Source of the DNA: Ensifer adhaerens
Lineage (GTDB): Bacteria; Pseudomonadota; Alphaproteobacteria; Rhizobiales; Rhizobiaceae
NCBI RefSeq assembly: GCF_002940685.1
Contig: NZ_PNFP01000011.1
Coordinates: 1-64,000, forward strand
Direction of reading: 5' to 3'
Length of the DNA stretch: 64,000 bases
Numbering within the stretch: position 1 is the first letter of the stretch; each line of letters starts with the position of its first letter. A program made the translations under genes and the position numbers. Shown here in pieces: positions 1-7,491 of this stretch. A model generated the notes under the pieces. The model worked only from the letters and a program-made list of their open reading frames with translations, searched no databases and was not told where the DNA came from.

Positions 1-74
<74 letters not shown>

Positions 75-82
75 AATCAAAA

Positions 83-115
83 AAAAGCCCGCCGAGAGAA
101 ATCCGGCGGGCTTTT
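83..115 (+). terminator. Rho-independent terminator of the tRNA gene
   Basis: The inverted repeat AAAAGCCCGCCG / CGGCGGGCTTTT has a nine-base loop and ends in a T run. It begins nine bases after the tRNA CCA end. Confidence 0.9.
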
Positions 116-528
116 GACGTTCCAGGGCAACAAGGCAAAGGCCTAAAGCTGTCTCTATTACCGAAATTCCCGGGATGAACGCCGCGTTAGTGGCGCGCGA
201 CGCGGCCTAGCGCACAGGCCCCGGGCCCGATGTTCCCACTGGGGACGGCGCCGATCCAGCGGCAGGATCGCAGTTACCGAAGACACGACAATCGCCGCCA
301 TTTGTGGAGCGGCACGTTCCGCCGCTACATTGTTGTCTGACATGTTTTCGGCGTCTGACGTGGCCTCGATCCACGATAGATGACGCTCAGGCACCGTAAC
401 GCCCGGTTTCGGGGATGCTTCCGCAGAGCGGAGGCCTATGATGCCCGGCGGTTGGGGGCCGGCGCGCTGGCTGCCTGAAGCGCGGCCGCCCTTTGGGAGG
501 GCGGCCAGCGCAAAGCAGGCCCCATCAG
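116..528. other. Intergenic region, no convincing gene
   Basis: Short open frames here lack a credible ribosome site and resemble no family known to me. A GC hairpin GGCCGCCC / GGGCGGCC (484-491 with 499-506) lies just past the end of the minus-strand MFS gene and may terminate it, although no T run follows. Confidence 0.5.
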
Positions 529-1794
529 CTAGCCGTTCAACATTGTGCCGTCTTGCGAACCCGAGGGCCTTGTCGCCAGCCAGAAGAGCAGGGTTGCAAG
601 GCTAAGTGAGGCGCCCATCAGGCAGACGCCTTGCCATCCCGCATAGGCGTAGGCGACGGTGGAAAACGACGATCCGATCGCGCTGCCGAGCGAATAAAAG
701 AGCATGTAGGCGGCGGTGAGCCGGTTCTGCGCTTCCGGGCGAATACGATAGATCAGGGCCTGGTTGGTCACGTGCACGGCCTGGAGCCCAAAGTCGAGGA
801 CGAGCACGCCGGCGACAAGCCACAGCAGCGAGTGGTCCAGCAGGGAGATTGGGAGCCAGGCGGCGAGCATCAGCGCCAGCGATATCCCCGTCGTCCTCTG
901 GCCAAAGCCAAGATCGGCCCAGCGCCCGGCGCGCGACGCGGCGAGTGCACCGGCGATGCCCGCCAGCCCAAAGAGGCCGACCTCCGTATGCGACAGGAAA
1001 AAGGGCGGCGCGCTCAGCGGCAGGACGAGCGGGGTCAATAGCGTCGTCACGTTGGCGAAGATCAGCATGGCGATCACACCGCGGATACGCAGGACCGGCT
1101 CTTGGCCGATCAGCGTGAAGGTGGAGGCGACGAGGCGGGAATAGCTGAGCCTGCTCGTTTCGCGCCGCTGATGCGGCAGCAGCCTGTAAAGCAACAGCGC
1201 GATCAGCAGTGTAAGACCAGCCGACACGAGATAGACGGACCGCCAGCCGGCCAAATCTGTCAGAAGACCGGCAACGGCGCGCGCGGAGAGTATGCCGATG
1301 ACGATGCCGCTGGTGACGAATCCCACCACCCTTCCCCTTTCCGCCTGATGAGAGAGGCTGGCCGCATAGGCCACCAGCGCCTGCGTGAGGACTGCCAGCA
1401 GGCCGACGGCGGCGATTGAAACCATCAGCATCTCGACATTGGCCGAAAGTGCGACGAGGCCGAGGGCCCCGACCGACAGCAGCGACTGGACGATGATGAT
1501 CTGGCGGCGATCGAAAAGGTCGCCGAGGGGAACAAGCAGGATCAGGCCGAGCGCATAGCCGAACTGGGTCGCGCCGACGATCAGGCCGGCGCTGGTCTCC
1601 GACAGATCGAGATCGGCGGCCATGACGTCGAGCAGGGGGTGGGCGAAGTAGGCATTGGCGACCGCAAGGCCGGCGGCGAAGGCAAAGAGCGTCATCATCG
1701 GGCGCGTCAGCGGCGAAGTCGGGTCAGCGCCTTCAATCGGGCACGCGGCGTCGTTTGCGGCACCCGCCGGGGCCGCAGCAATTCTACCATCCAT
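529..1794 (-). CDS. MFS transporter, DHA1-type
   Basis: This 421-residue protein has about 12 hydrophobic segments and is probably an inner-membrane drug or metabolite exporter. A hydrophilic N-terminus of about 30 residues precedes the first helix. The loop after the second helix holds a motif-A-like PLGDLFDRRQ, as in major facilitator proteins. The ATG at 1794 follows AAGGAGCAAG at good spacing. It is divergent from an HxlR regulator across about 100 bp containing two palindromes, so the regulator probably controls it. Substrate unknown. Confidence 0.85.
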   Translation of the reverse strand: MDGRIAAAPAGAANDAACPIEGADPTSPLTRPMMTLFAFAAGLAVANAYFAHPLLDVMAADLDLSETSAGLIVGATQFGYALGLILLVPLGDLFDRRQIIIVQSLLSVGALGLVALSANVEMLMVSIAAVGLLAVLTQALVAYAASLSHQAERGRVVGFVTSGIVIGILSARAVAGLLTDLAGWRSVYLVSAGLTLLIALLLYRLLPHQRRETSRLSYSRLVASTFTLIGQEPVLRIRGVIAMLIFANVTTLLTPLVLPLSAPPFFLSHTEVGLFGLAGIAGALAASRAGRWADLGFGQRTTGISLALMLAAWLPISLLDHSLLWLVAGVLVLDFGLQAVHVTNQALIYRIRPEAQNRLTAAYMLFYSLGSAIGSSFSTVAYAYAGWQGVCLMGASLSLATLLFWLATRPSGSQDGTMLNG

Positions 1795-1813
1795 TGGACT
1801 TGCTCCTTATTTC

Positions 1814-1830
1814 GGTTTAATAATGAAACC
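1814..1830. promoter_or_regulatory. Candidate HxlR operator, copy 1
   Basis: The palindrome GGTTTaataatgAAACC lies in the divergent gap between the MFS gene and the HxlR gene. A near copy lies 36 bp away (1850-1866). Its role as the HxlR binding site is inferred. Confidence 0.55.
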
Positions 1831-1849
1831 AAACAATGCGTATCATTTT

Positions 1850-1866
1850 GGTTTCATAATGCAACC
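1850..1866. promoter_or_regulatory. Candidate HxlR operator, copy 2
   Basis: GGTTtcataatgcAACC matches the upstream copy in sequence and length. A start-to-start spacing of 36 bp puts both on roughly the same DNA face, which suits cooperative dimer binding. Confidence 0.55.
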
Positions 1867-1898
1867 AAAATTCCGTTGGACGCGAGAGGAGAGCATGC

Positions 1899-2348
1899 AT
1901 GGTGGCCCGCAGACGGCTGAAGGGAGACTATTGCCCGAGTGCCCGGTCACTGGATGCCATCGGGGACTGGTGGTCGCTATTGATCGTGCGCGATGCCTTC
2001 GATGACATCCGGCGCTTCAGCGATTTTCAGAAGAGCCTCGGCATTGCCAAGAATATCCTGACGGATCGCCTGAGAACGCTCGTCGATCGCGGCATTCTCG
2101 AAACGGTTCCGGTCGGCGAGGCGAAGGCGCGGGTCGAGTATCAGTTGACGCCGATGGGCCGCGACCTGTTTCCGGTCATGGTCGCCCTGCGACAGTTCGG
2201 CGAAAGGCACCTGTTTGAGCCCGGAGAGGAGCATTCGCTGCTGGTGGAGAAGGAAACGGGGCTGCCCGTGAGGCTCGATATCCGCACGCAGGATGGCAGG
2301 CCGATCGATGCCGCCGAGACTGTGCTGATCAAGGTTCCCGAGGATTGA
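1899..2348 (+). CDS. HxlR-family winged-helix regulator
   Basis: The 149-residue protein carries the family's N-terminal signature CPSARSLDAIGDWWSLLIVRD, with the conserved cysteine, then a winged-helix region (FSDFQKSLGIAKNILTDRLR, about residues 40-65). HxlR proteins are dimeric one-component regulators, often of redox or electrophile responses. The ATG follows GAGAGGAGAG. Divergence from an MFS pump with paired palindromes between suggests local control of that pump. The stop overlaps a possible upstream start of the next gene, so co-transcription is possible. Confidence 0.9.
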   Translation: MVARRRLKGDYCPSARSLDAIGDWWSLLIVRDAFDDIRRFSDFQKSLGIAKNILTDRLRTLVDRGILETVPVGEAKARVEYQLTPMGRDLFPVMVALRQFGERHLFEPGEEHSLLVEKETGLPVRLDIRTQDGRPIDAAETVLIKVPED

Positions 2349-2464
2349 TGTCCCCTGCGGTCGCGCCCGTGCAAGGCAGCGCCGCAAACCGATCTAACTT
2401 TAGACGAATATTCAGTTTTCTCTGCCAGCCTGCTTCAGTCTTTCCGCAGCTCGGGAAATTGGCG

Positions 2465-3649
2465 ATGGGCGTTGTGACGCTAGACCAGGTAGAAAGCCAG
2501 ATCGCGCGCGGCTTCCGCTACCTGCATTTTTCGCCTGAAATCGAAGAACTCTTCTGCAAGGATTATGCGGCGGAGCGGGTTCGGCTTGCCGCAATCTGGG
2601 GCGTGATCGGCATCTTCATCTACGATCTCGTCTATTTCGGCGATCACACGATGCTGCCGGATGTCTTCTCAGCGCTGTTTACCGTGCGTTTCCTGGTGTT
2701 CACGCCCTTCGTCATCGTGTGCATCCTGGCGGTACGCCGCTGGCCGAATGCCCGCCTCTACGACGGTCTGGCGGTGGCGATTGCCGTGCTCGGCGTGACC
2801 CTGCCGATGGCGGTCGCCACGCAGAGCACCAGCCCCTATCTCTTCGTCTACCAGAACGGCAATTCTGCCGCCTTTCTGTTCTTCGTCATAGCGTTGCGCC
2901 CCCGTTTCGTTGCCGTCGTTTCCGGGCTTGCGCTGATGTGCGCGTCGCATTTCACCACGACGCATCTGACCGGCGCCTTTGACGACGTCACCTATTCCGG
3001 CATCATCACCTTCTATCTGACGCTGTCGATCTTCCTGGCGGTGAGCGCCTATTTTCTGGAGCAGAAGGACCGGCAGAATTTTCTCAATCAGCTGAGAGGC
3101 AGCCTCCTTTGCCAGCAGCTCGAACGCAACGCCGAACGGGATGAACTGACGGGTCTATTGAACCGCCGCTCGCTGGTGCGGATCGGCGGCATGCTTTGGA
3201 ACGATGCGCCCGGGCAGACCGCGATTTCAGCGATCCTGCTCGATATCGATCACTTCAAGCGGTTCAACGACGTTCACGGCCATATCGAAGGCGACGCCTG
3301 CATCCGCGCGGTCTCGCAGTGTATCCGTGCAACGGTCGACGAGGCCGCCTTCGTCTTCCGTTTCGGCGGAGAGGAACTCCTGGTGCTGGCCGTCGGCCGT
3401 GAACCGCTGCAGGCTTTGGCGATGGCAGAGCGGATCCGGACGGCGATCGAGGGGCTGCGGATCACGCATCGGGGTCTGGGCGACGGCTGCGTGACCGCCA
3501 GCCTCGGGGCCGCGTCGGCAATCGCTGCCGAGACGACGCTCGAGCGACTGCTGCAGAAGGCGGACGACGCGTTGTATGAAGCCAAGCGCCTGGGCAGAAA
3601 TACGGTTGTTCTGGCCAAGGACCCGGGGCCAGACGCCCAGGTCGCTTGA
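2465..3649 (+). CDS. Membrane diguanylate cyclase (GGDEF)
   Basis: About six hydrophobic segments occupy roughly residues 40-205 of this 394-residue protein, followed by a GGDEF domain opening ERDELTGLLNRR and containing the active-site loop FRFGGEELLVL. It should make c-di-GMP at the inner membrane; the membrane part is probably a sensor. The position for an RxxD inhibitory site five residues before GGEEL reads DEAA, so product inhibition there looks absent. An open frame reaches back to 2348, overlapping the previous stop (TGATG), but the 2350-2464 stretch is AT-richer and looks intergenic, so I prefer 2465. Confidence 0.85.
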   Translation: MGVVTLDQVESQIARGFRYLHFSPEIEELFCKDYAAERVRLAAIWGVIGIFIYDLVYFGDHTMLPDVFSALFTVRFLVFTPFVIVCILAVRRWPNARLYDGLAVAIAVLGVTLPMAVATQSTSPYLFVYQNGNSAAFLFFVIALRPRFVAVVSGLALMCASHFTTTHLTGAFDDVTYSGIITFYLTLSIFLAVSAYFLEQKDRQNFLNQLRGSLLCQQLERNAERDELTGLLNRRSLVRIGGMLWNDAPGQTAISAILLDIDHFKRFNDVHGHIEGDACIRAVSQCIRATVDEAAFVFRFGGEELLVLAVGREPLQALAMAERIRTAIEGLRITHRGLGDGCVTASLGAASAIAAETTLERLLQKADDALYEAKRLGRNTVVLAKDPGPDAQVA

Positions 3650-3721
3650 AGGGCAGCCGAGCCAAGCCAGGAAAGCGCTACGTTCAGGCCCCTAAAATCG
3701 GAACCGAGCGCCTGCCTTCCA

Positions 3722-4507
3722 TCAACATGGCACGGCAATGACACGATCGGCCGAGGGGTGAGGAATGATGTCCATCTGCACCCCGTAGATATGTTCGAGC
3801 GTCGTCTTTTCCATGATCCGGCTTGGCCGGCCGTTGGCGATAAGGCGGCCGGAATGAAGCGCAACGATCTGGTCTGAGAAGCGGCTGGCCATGTTGATGT
3901 CGTGCAGCACGAGAATGACCGTCAGTCCGTTCGCGCGTGACAGCGTTCGCACCAGCGAAAGCACCTCGATCTGGTGTGCGATGTCGAGGGCGGCCGTGGG
4001 TTCGTCGAGCAGGAGGCATGCCGCATTCTGCGCGAGCAGCATGGCGAGCCAGGCGCGCTGGCGTTCGCCGCCGGACAGCGTGTCCACCAGCCGGTCGGCA
4101 AGCGGCAGCATGTTCGTGCGATCCAGGGCGCGTTCAACGCTCTCCCGGTCGTCGCGCCCGAACCGGCCTAGCGCGCCGTGCCAGGGGTAGCGCCCCATGG
4201 CCGCCAATTCCCGCACCGTCATGGCCGGAGCCGCCGGGATCTGCTGCGGCAGATAGGCAAGACGACGGGCAAAGTCGCGGCTGGACCAGGCGTCGAGCGG
4301 TTTGCCGTCGAACGCGATCGTGCCGGATGACGGCGCCTGCTGCCGGGCCAGCATCTTCAGCAGCGTCGACTTGCCCGAGCCGTTGTGTCCGACGAGCGCC
4401 AGCATTTCGCCCCTGGCGATCTCCAGGTTCGTCGGTTGCACGAGCAGCCGGTCGCCGACGGCAAAACTGGCGTCACGCAGCGAAAAGAGAGGTCTGGCGT
4501 CCGTCAT
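3722..4507 (-). CDS. fhuC: Iron-siderophore ABC transporter ATPase
   Basis: At 261 residues this has normal FhuC/FecE length. Walker A is GHNGSGKST, the signature LSGGERQR, and Walker B CLLLDEPTAALD. It should energise ferric-siderophore import across the inner membrane with the fused permease upstream. It is the last gene of a minus-strand iron-uptake series, 82 bp after fhuB. The symbol reflects family and context; the exact siderophore is not proven. Confidence 0.9.
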   Translation of the reverse strand: MTDARPLFSLRDASFAVGDRLLVQPTNLEIARGEMLALVGHNGSGKSTLLKMLARQQAPSSGTIAFDGKPLDAWSSRDFARRLAYLPQQIPAAPAMTVRELAAMGRYPWHGALGRFGRDDRESVERALDRTNMLPLADRLVDTLSGGERQRAWLAMLLAQNAACLLLDEPTAALDIAHQIEVLSLVRTLSRANGLTVILVLHDINMASRFSDQIVALHSGRLIANGRPSRIMEKTTLEHIYGVQMDIIPHPSADRVIAVPC

Positions 4508-4589
4508 CGGGGCTCCTGCAATGTCTGCTGACGGGCCACGATCGGGCCGTACTCGTTCGATTGATCGGATAAAGTGTTCGAGCCGGGCT

Positions 4590-6596
4590 TCATAGGGCGC
4601 GACCTCGCCAGATCAGCCAGAGGAAGATCGGTCCGCCGAGCAGCGCGGAGATCAGTCCCGGCGCCATCGGCCACGGCCACGCGAGGTTGCGCCCGATCCA
4701 GTCCGCTCCGACGAGGAAGGAAGCCCCAACCAAAGCGCAGGCGAGCACGAGATCGCGTTCTCGACGGAACCCGACCTGGGCGACGAGGTGGGGAACCATG
4801 AGGCCGACGAAGCTGACCGGACCGACGATCATCGTTGCCGCGGCGACGGCGATGGCGGCGACGAAGAACAAGGTGGTTCGTGCAGCACGGACCGGTATCC
4901 CGATCGCCGAGACCGTTGTATCGCCAAGCGGTAGTGCGGCGAGCCAGCGGCCCAGAACGAAAGCAGCCGCCGTCGCGAAAAGAGCGACGATGCAGACCAT
5001 GGCCGCGTCGCCAAGACGGACTGCGCCGATCGATCCGGAGAACCAGCTGAGGAGGGCTGCGCCGTTCGGGCCGCCGCTTGCGAGAAACAGGACCAGCAGC
5101 GCGTGGACCATGCTGCCGAGCCCGACGCCGACGAGCAACGTTCTTTCCGGCTGGAACGATGCGCGCCGCGCGAGCACTGCGACAAGCGCAAGCACCACGG
5201 CGGCGCCGATCGCCGAAACCGCAAGCTTGGACCAGACCGCGCCCGCCGGCACGATCATGAAGGCTATGATCAATCCAAGACCGGCGCCGTGGCCGATCCC
5301 GAGTAGATCGGGGCTGGCGAGAGGATTGCGCAAGGCACGCTGCAGAAGCAGGCCGGCGACGGCAAGGCATGTGCCTGCGCCCGCCGCGCCGAGCAGTCGC
5401 GGAAGCCGCCAATGCCACGGTACGGCAGGGTCCGCAGGCGAAAGCACCTGCCATCCGTGGTCGCTGACGCCGGTCAGGACCGAAAGCGCCGCGGCGAGCA
5501 GCAGGAGGACGAGAAGCAAGGCCAGGCCGAGCTTTGGCCGGTTCAGCCGGCGCGCGGGCAGCGGTGTGCGGTCCGTTCGCGGACGTTCCGCCTGACGCCC
5601 GGTCACGGCGAGCAGCGCAAGCAGCGGACCGGTAAAGAGACCGGCGGCGGCGCCGGCCGGAATGTCACCGGCATAGGGTGCGAGACGAGCGAGCGTCTGG
5701 TCGATGAAGAGCAGCAGGATCGCGCCGACGAAGGCGGCCGGAAGTGGATTGTGGGACCGCCGCGGCCACAGACGGCGTGCCAGCGCTGGTGCTGCAAGGC
5801 CGATGAAGCCGACGATCCCGATTTCGGCCGTCACGATCGCGGCGAGCGCGGACGCGAGCCCGAGCAGCGACACCTTGACGAAGGCCGGGGAGAGCCCAAG
5901 GCTGCGGGCCGGCCCGTCGCCGAGCGACAGGAGGCGCAGGGGCCGCAGCAGCAGGAGCATGAGCAACCCGACAGTGCCGACTTGAGCCGTCAGCCTGGCT
6001 ATCGATTGCCAGCCGCTCTGTTGCAGCGATCCCGCCTGCCAGCTCAACAGATCGCTCAGGAAGTCATGATGGAAGAGGATGAGCAGGCCGTAGACGGCGT
6101 TGCAGTAGAGGCTGATCACGACGCCGGTCAGGACGAAGGCGGGCGCGGACGCGCCACGACCGGCCGCGGCGAGCGCGACGATGGCGAAGACGGCGATGCC
6201 GCCGCCAAGAGCCATCAGCTCGTAGCCGTTGATCCAAAGCGCCGGTGCATAGAGCAGCGATGCGGCGAGCGCGAGTTGCGCGCCCGAGGTCACTCCAAGC
6301 AAGCCGGGTTCGGCAAGCGGATTGCGCAGCACCGTCTGGAAGACCGAGCCGGCGAAGCCAAGCGCCAGGCCGGCGACGAGGGCAAGGAGGACCCGTGGCA
6401 GCACGCTGAGATAGGCGACCGCCTGGCGGGGATCGGCAAGATCGGGCGCCAGGAGAATTTGAAGCCAACCGGGCGGCCCGGCAGCCGCCTGCAGATTGGC
6501 AAGGGCGAGCCCGAACGCAGCGATTGCCAGCGCGGCAACGCAGATGCTGGCGCCGGAAAAGGCGGCGCGCGTCGGGATCGTGGATGCATGCGTCAT
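4590..6596 (-). CDS. fhuB: Fused FhuB-type siderophore permease
   Basis: The 668-residue protein contains two tandem FecCD-type permease halves (about 1-330 and 345-668), each with its own NPLAxPxLLG motif: NPLAEPGLLGV and NPLASPDLLGI. This double architecture is typical of FhuB, where one chain replaces a heterodimer. It forms the inner-membrane channel for a ferric hydroxamate-type siderophore. Its ATG overlaps the fhuD stop (ATGA), implying translational coupling. Confidence 0.92.
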   Translation of the reverse strand: MTHASTIPTRAAFSGASICVAALAIAAFGLALANLQAAAGPPGWLQILLAPDLADPRQAVAYLSVLPRVLLALVAGLALGFAGSVFQTVLRNPLAEPGLLGVTSGAQLALAASLLYAPALWINGYELMALGGGIAVFAIVALAAAGRGASAPAFVLTGVVISLYCNAVYGLLILFHHDFLSDLLSWQAGSLQQSGWQSIARLTAQVGTVGLLMLLLLRPLRLLSLGDGPARSLGLSPAFVKVSLLGLASALAAIVTAEIGIVGFIGLAAPALARRLWPRRSHNPLPAAFVGAILLLFIDQTLARLAPYAGDIPAGAAAGLFTGPLLALLAVTGRQAERPRTDRTPLPARRLNRPKLGLALLLVLLLLAAALSVLTGVSDHGWQVLSPADPAVPWHWRLPRLLGAAGAGTCLAVAGLLLQRALRNPLASPDLLGIGHGAGLGLIIAFMIVPAGAVWSKLAVSAIGAAVVLALVAVLARRASFQPERTLLVGVGLGSMVHALLVLFLASGGPNGAALLSWFSGSIGAVRLGDAAMVCIVALFATAAAFVLGRWLAALPLGDTTVSAIGIPVRAARTTLFFVAAIAVAAATMIVGPVSFVGLMVPHLVAQVGFRRERDLVLACALVGASFLVGADWIGRNLAWPWPMAPGLISALLGGPIFLWLIWRGRAL

Positions 6597-7480
6597 GCCG
6601 GCAACCCCTCAAGGGCAGGAACGAGCGTTTCGGCGAAATGGATGACCGAGGGCAATCCGCCAAAGGGATGGAACTGCGGTATGGTCACGCTTCGCGCGGC
6701 GCGGATTGGTTCCAGCCTCTGCCAGAGGGCGCTTCGTGCCAGCGATCGGGCCGTTCGTACCTTAAGCGTCGGGATCTCGACCTGAACGAAGGTCGCGCCG
6801 TCAAGCGGCATCAGCGCGTCGAGGCCGACCTGCGCAAGACCATTGGCGTTGACCGGGCCGGTCCATGCGTTGGCGAGCCCCAGTTTCTTCAGGACCGCGT
6901 CGGGCAGGCTGCCGTCGCCATAGACCATGGTGCGACGTCCATTCTGGTCCGGCAACAGGACGAGGATCGGCCGGCGCGTGTCGCCAAGCCGCTGGCGCTG
7001 CACGGCAAGCCGCGCCTCGACATCGGCAAGACAGGCGTCGACATCGGCTTGTGGCACGCCGGCAACCCCGGCTGCGTGCGTTATGATCGCAACGGCCAGC
7101 TCGAAGCGCCTGCCCTCCTCGGCCCGGTCGGGAACCTGCTCCACCGGCGCGATCTCGCCGATCGCAGGTGTCATGGTCAGGCTCGAGCTGTTTGCGAGGA
7201 TCGCGTCGGGTGCGATCGCTGCGAGGCGTTCGAGGTTGATCTCCCAGAATGGACCGATATCGGCGACGCTCTCCGGCAAGGAAACCGGCATGCGTTGGCG
7301 AAAGTATTGCGTGTCCGATACGGCGACCGGTGTTGCGCCGAGCGCCACCAGCGCCTCCGCGGCCGCCCAGTCGATGGCCGCGATGCGTCTGGGATTGCCG
7401 CTCGCCGACGCCCGGAAGGGAGCGGCGAAGGCGGCAAGCGCCAACGGTGTTGCGGCGAGAAGGCGACGACGGGTGAGCAT
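6593..7480 (-). CDS. fhuD: Periplasmic siderophore-binding protein
   Basis: A twin-arginine-like N-terminus TRRRLLAATPLALAAFAAP leads into a 295-residue periplasmic binding protein. The IDWAAAEALVALGATPVAV segment and the helical-backbone layout fit the FhuD/FecB class. It should pass ferric siderophore from the TonB receptor to FhuB. It lies 11 bp after the receptor gene and overlaps fhuB, so the three are very likely one transcript. Confidence 0.9.
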   Translation of the reverse strand: MLTRRRLLAATPLALAAFAAPFRASASGNPRRIAAIDWAAAEALVALGATPVAVSDTQYFRQRMPVSLPESVADIGPFWEINLERLAAIAPDAILANSSSLTMTPAIGEIAPVEQVPDRAEEGRRFELAVAIITHAAGVAGVPQADVDACLADVEARLAVQRQRLGDTRRPILVLLPDQNGRRTMVYGDGSLPDAVLKKLGLANAWTGPVNANGLAQVGLDALMPLDGATFVQVEIPTLKVRTARSLARSALWQRLEPIRAARSVTIPQFHPFGGLPSVIHFAETLVPALEGLPA

Positions 7481-7491
7481 TTTCTCTCGTC

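Noticed and set aside
158-394. Short minus-strand frame after the tRNA
   Set aside because: There is no ribosome site, domain or partner; likely chance.
5412-6785. Long plus-strand frame (457 residues)
   Set aside because: It is antisense to fhuB, with composition typical of a GC-rich shadow frame and no domain.
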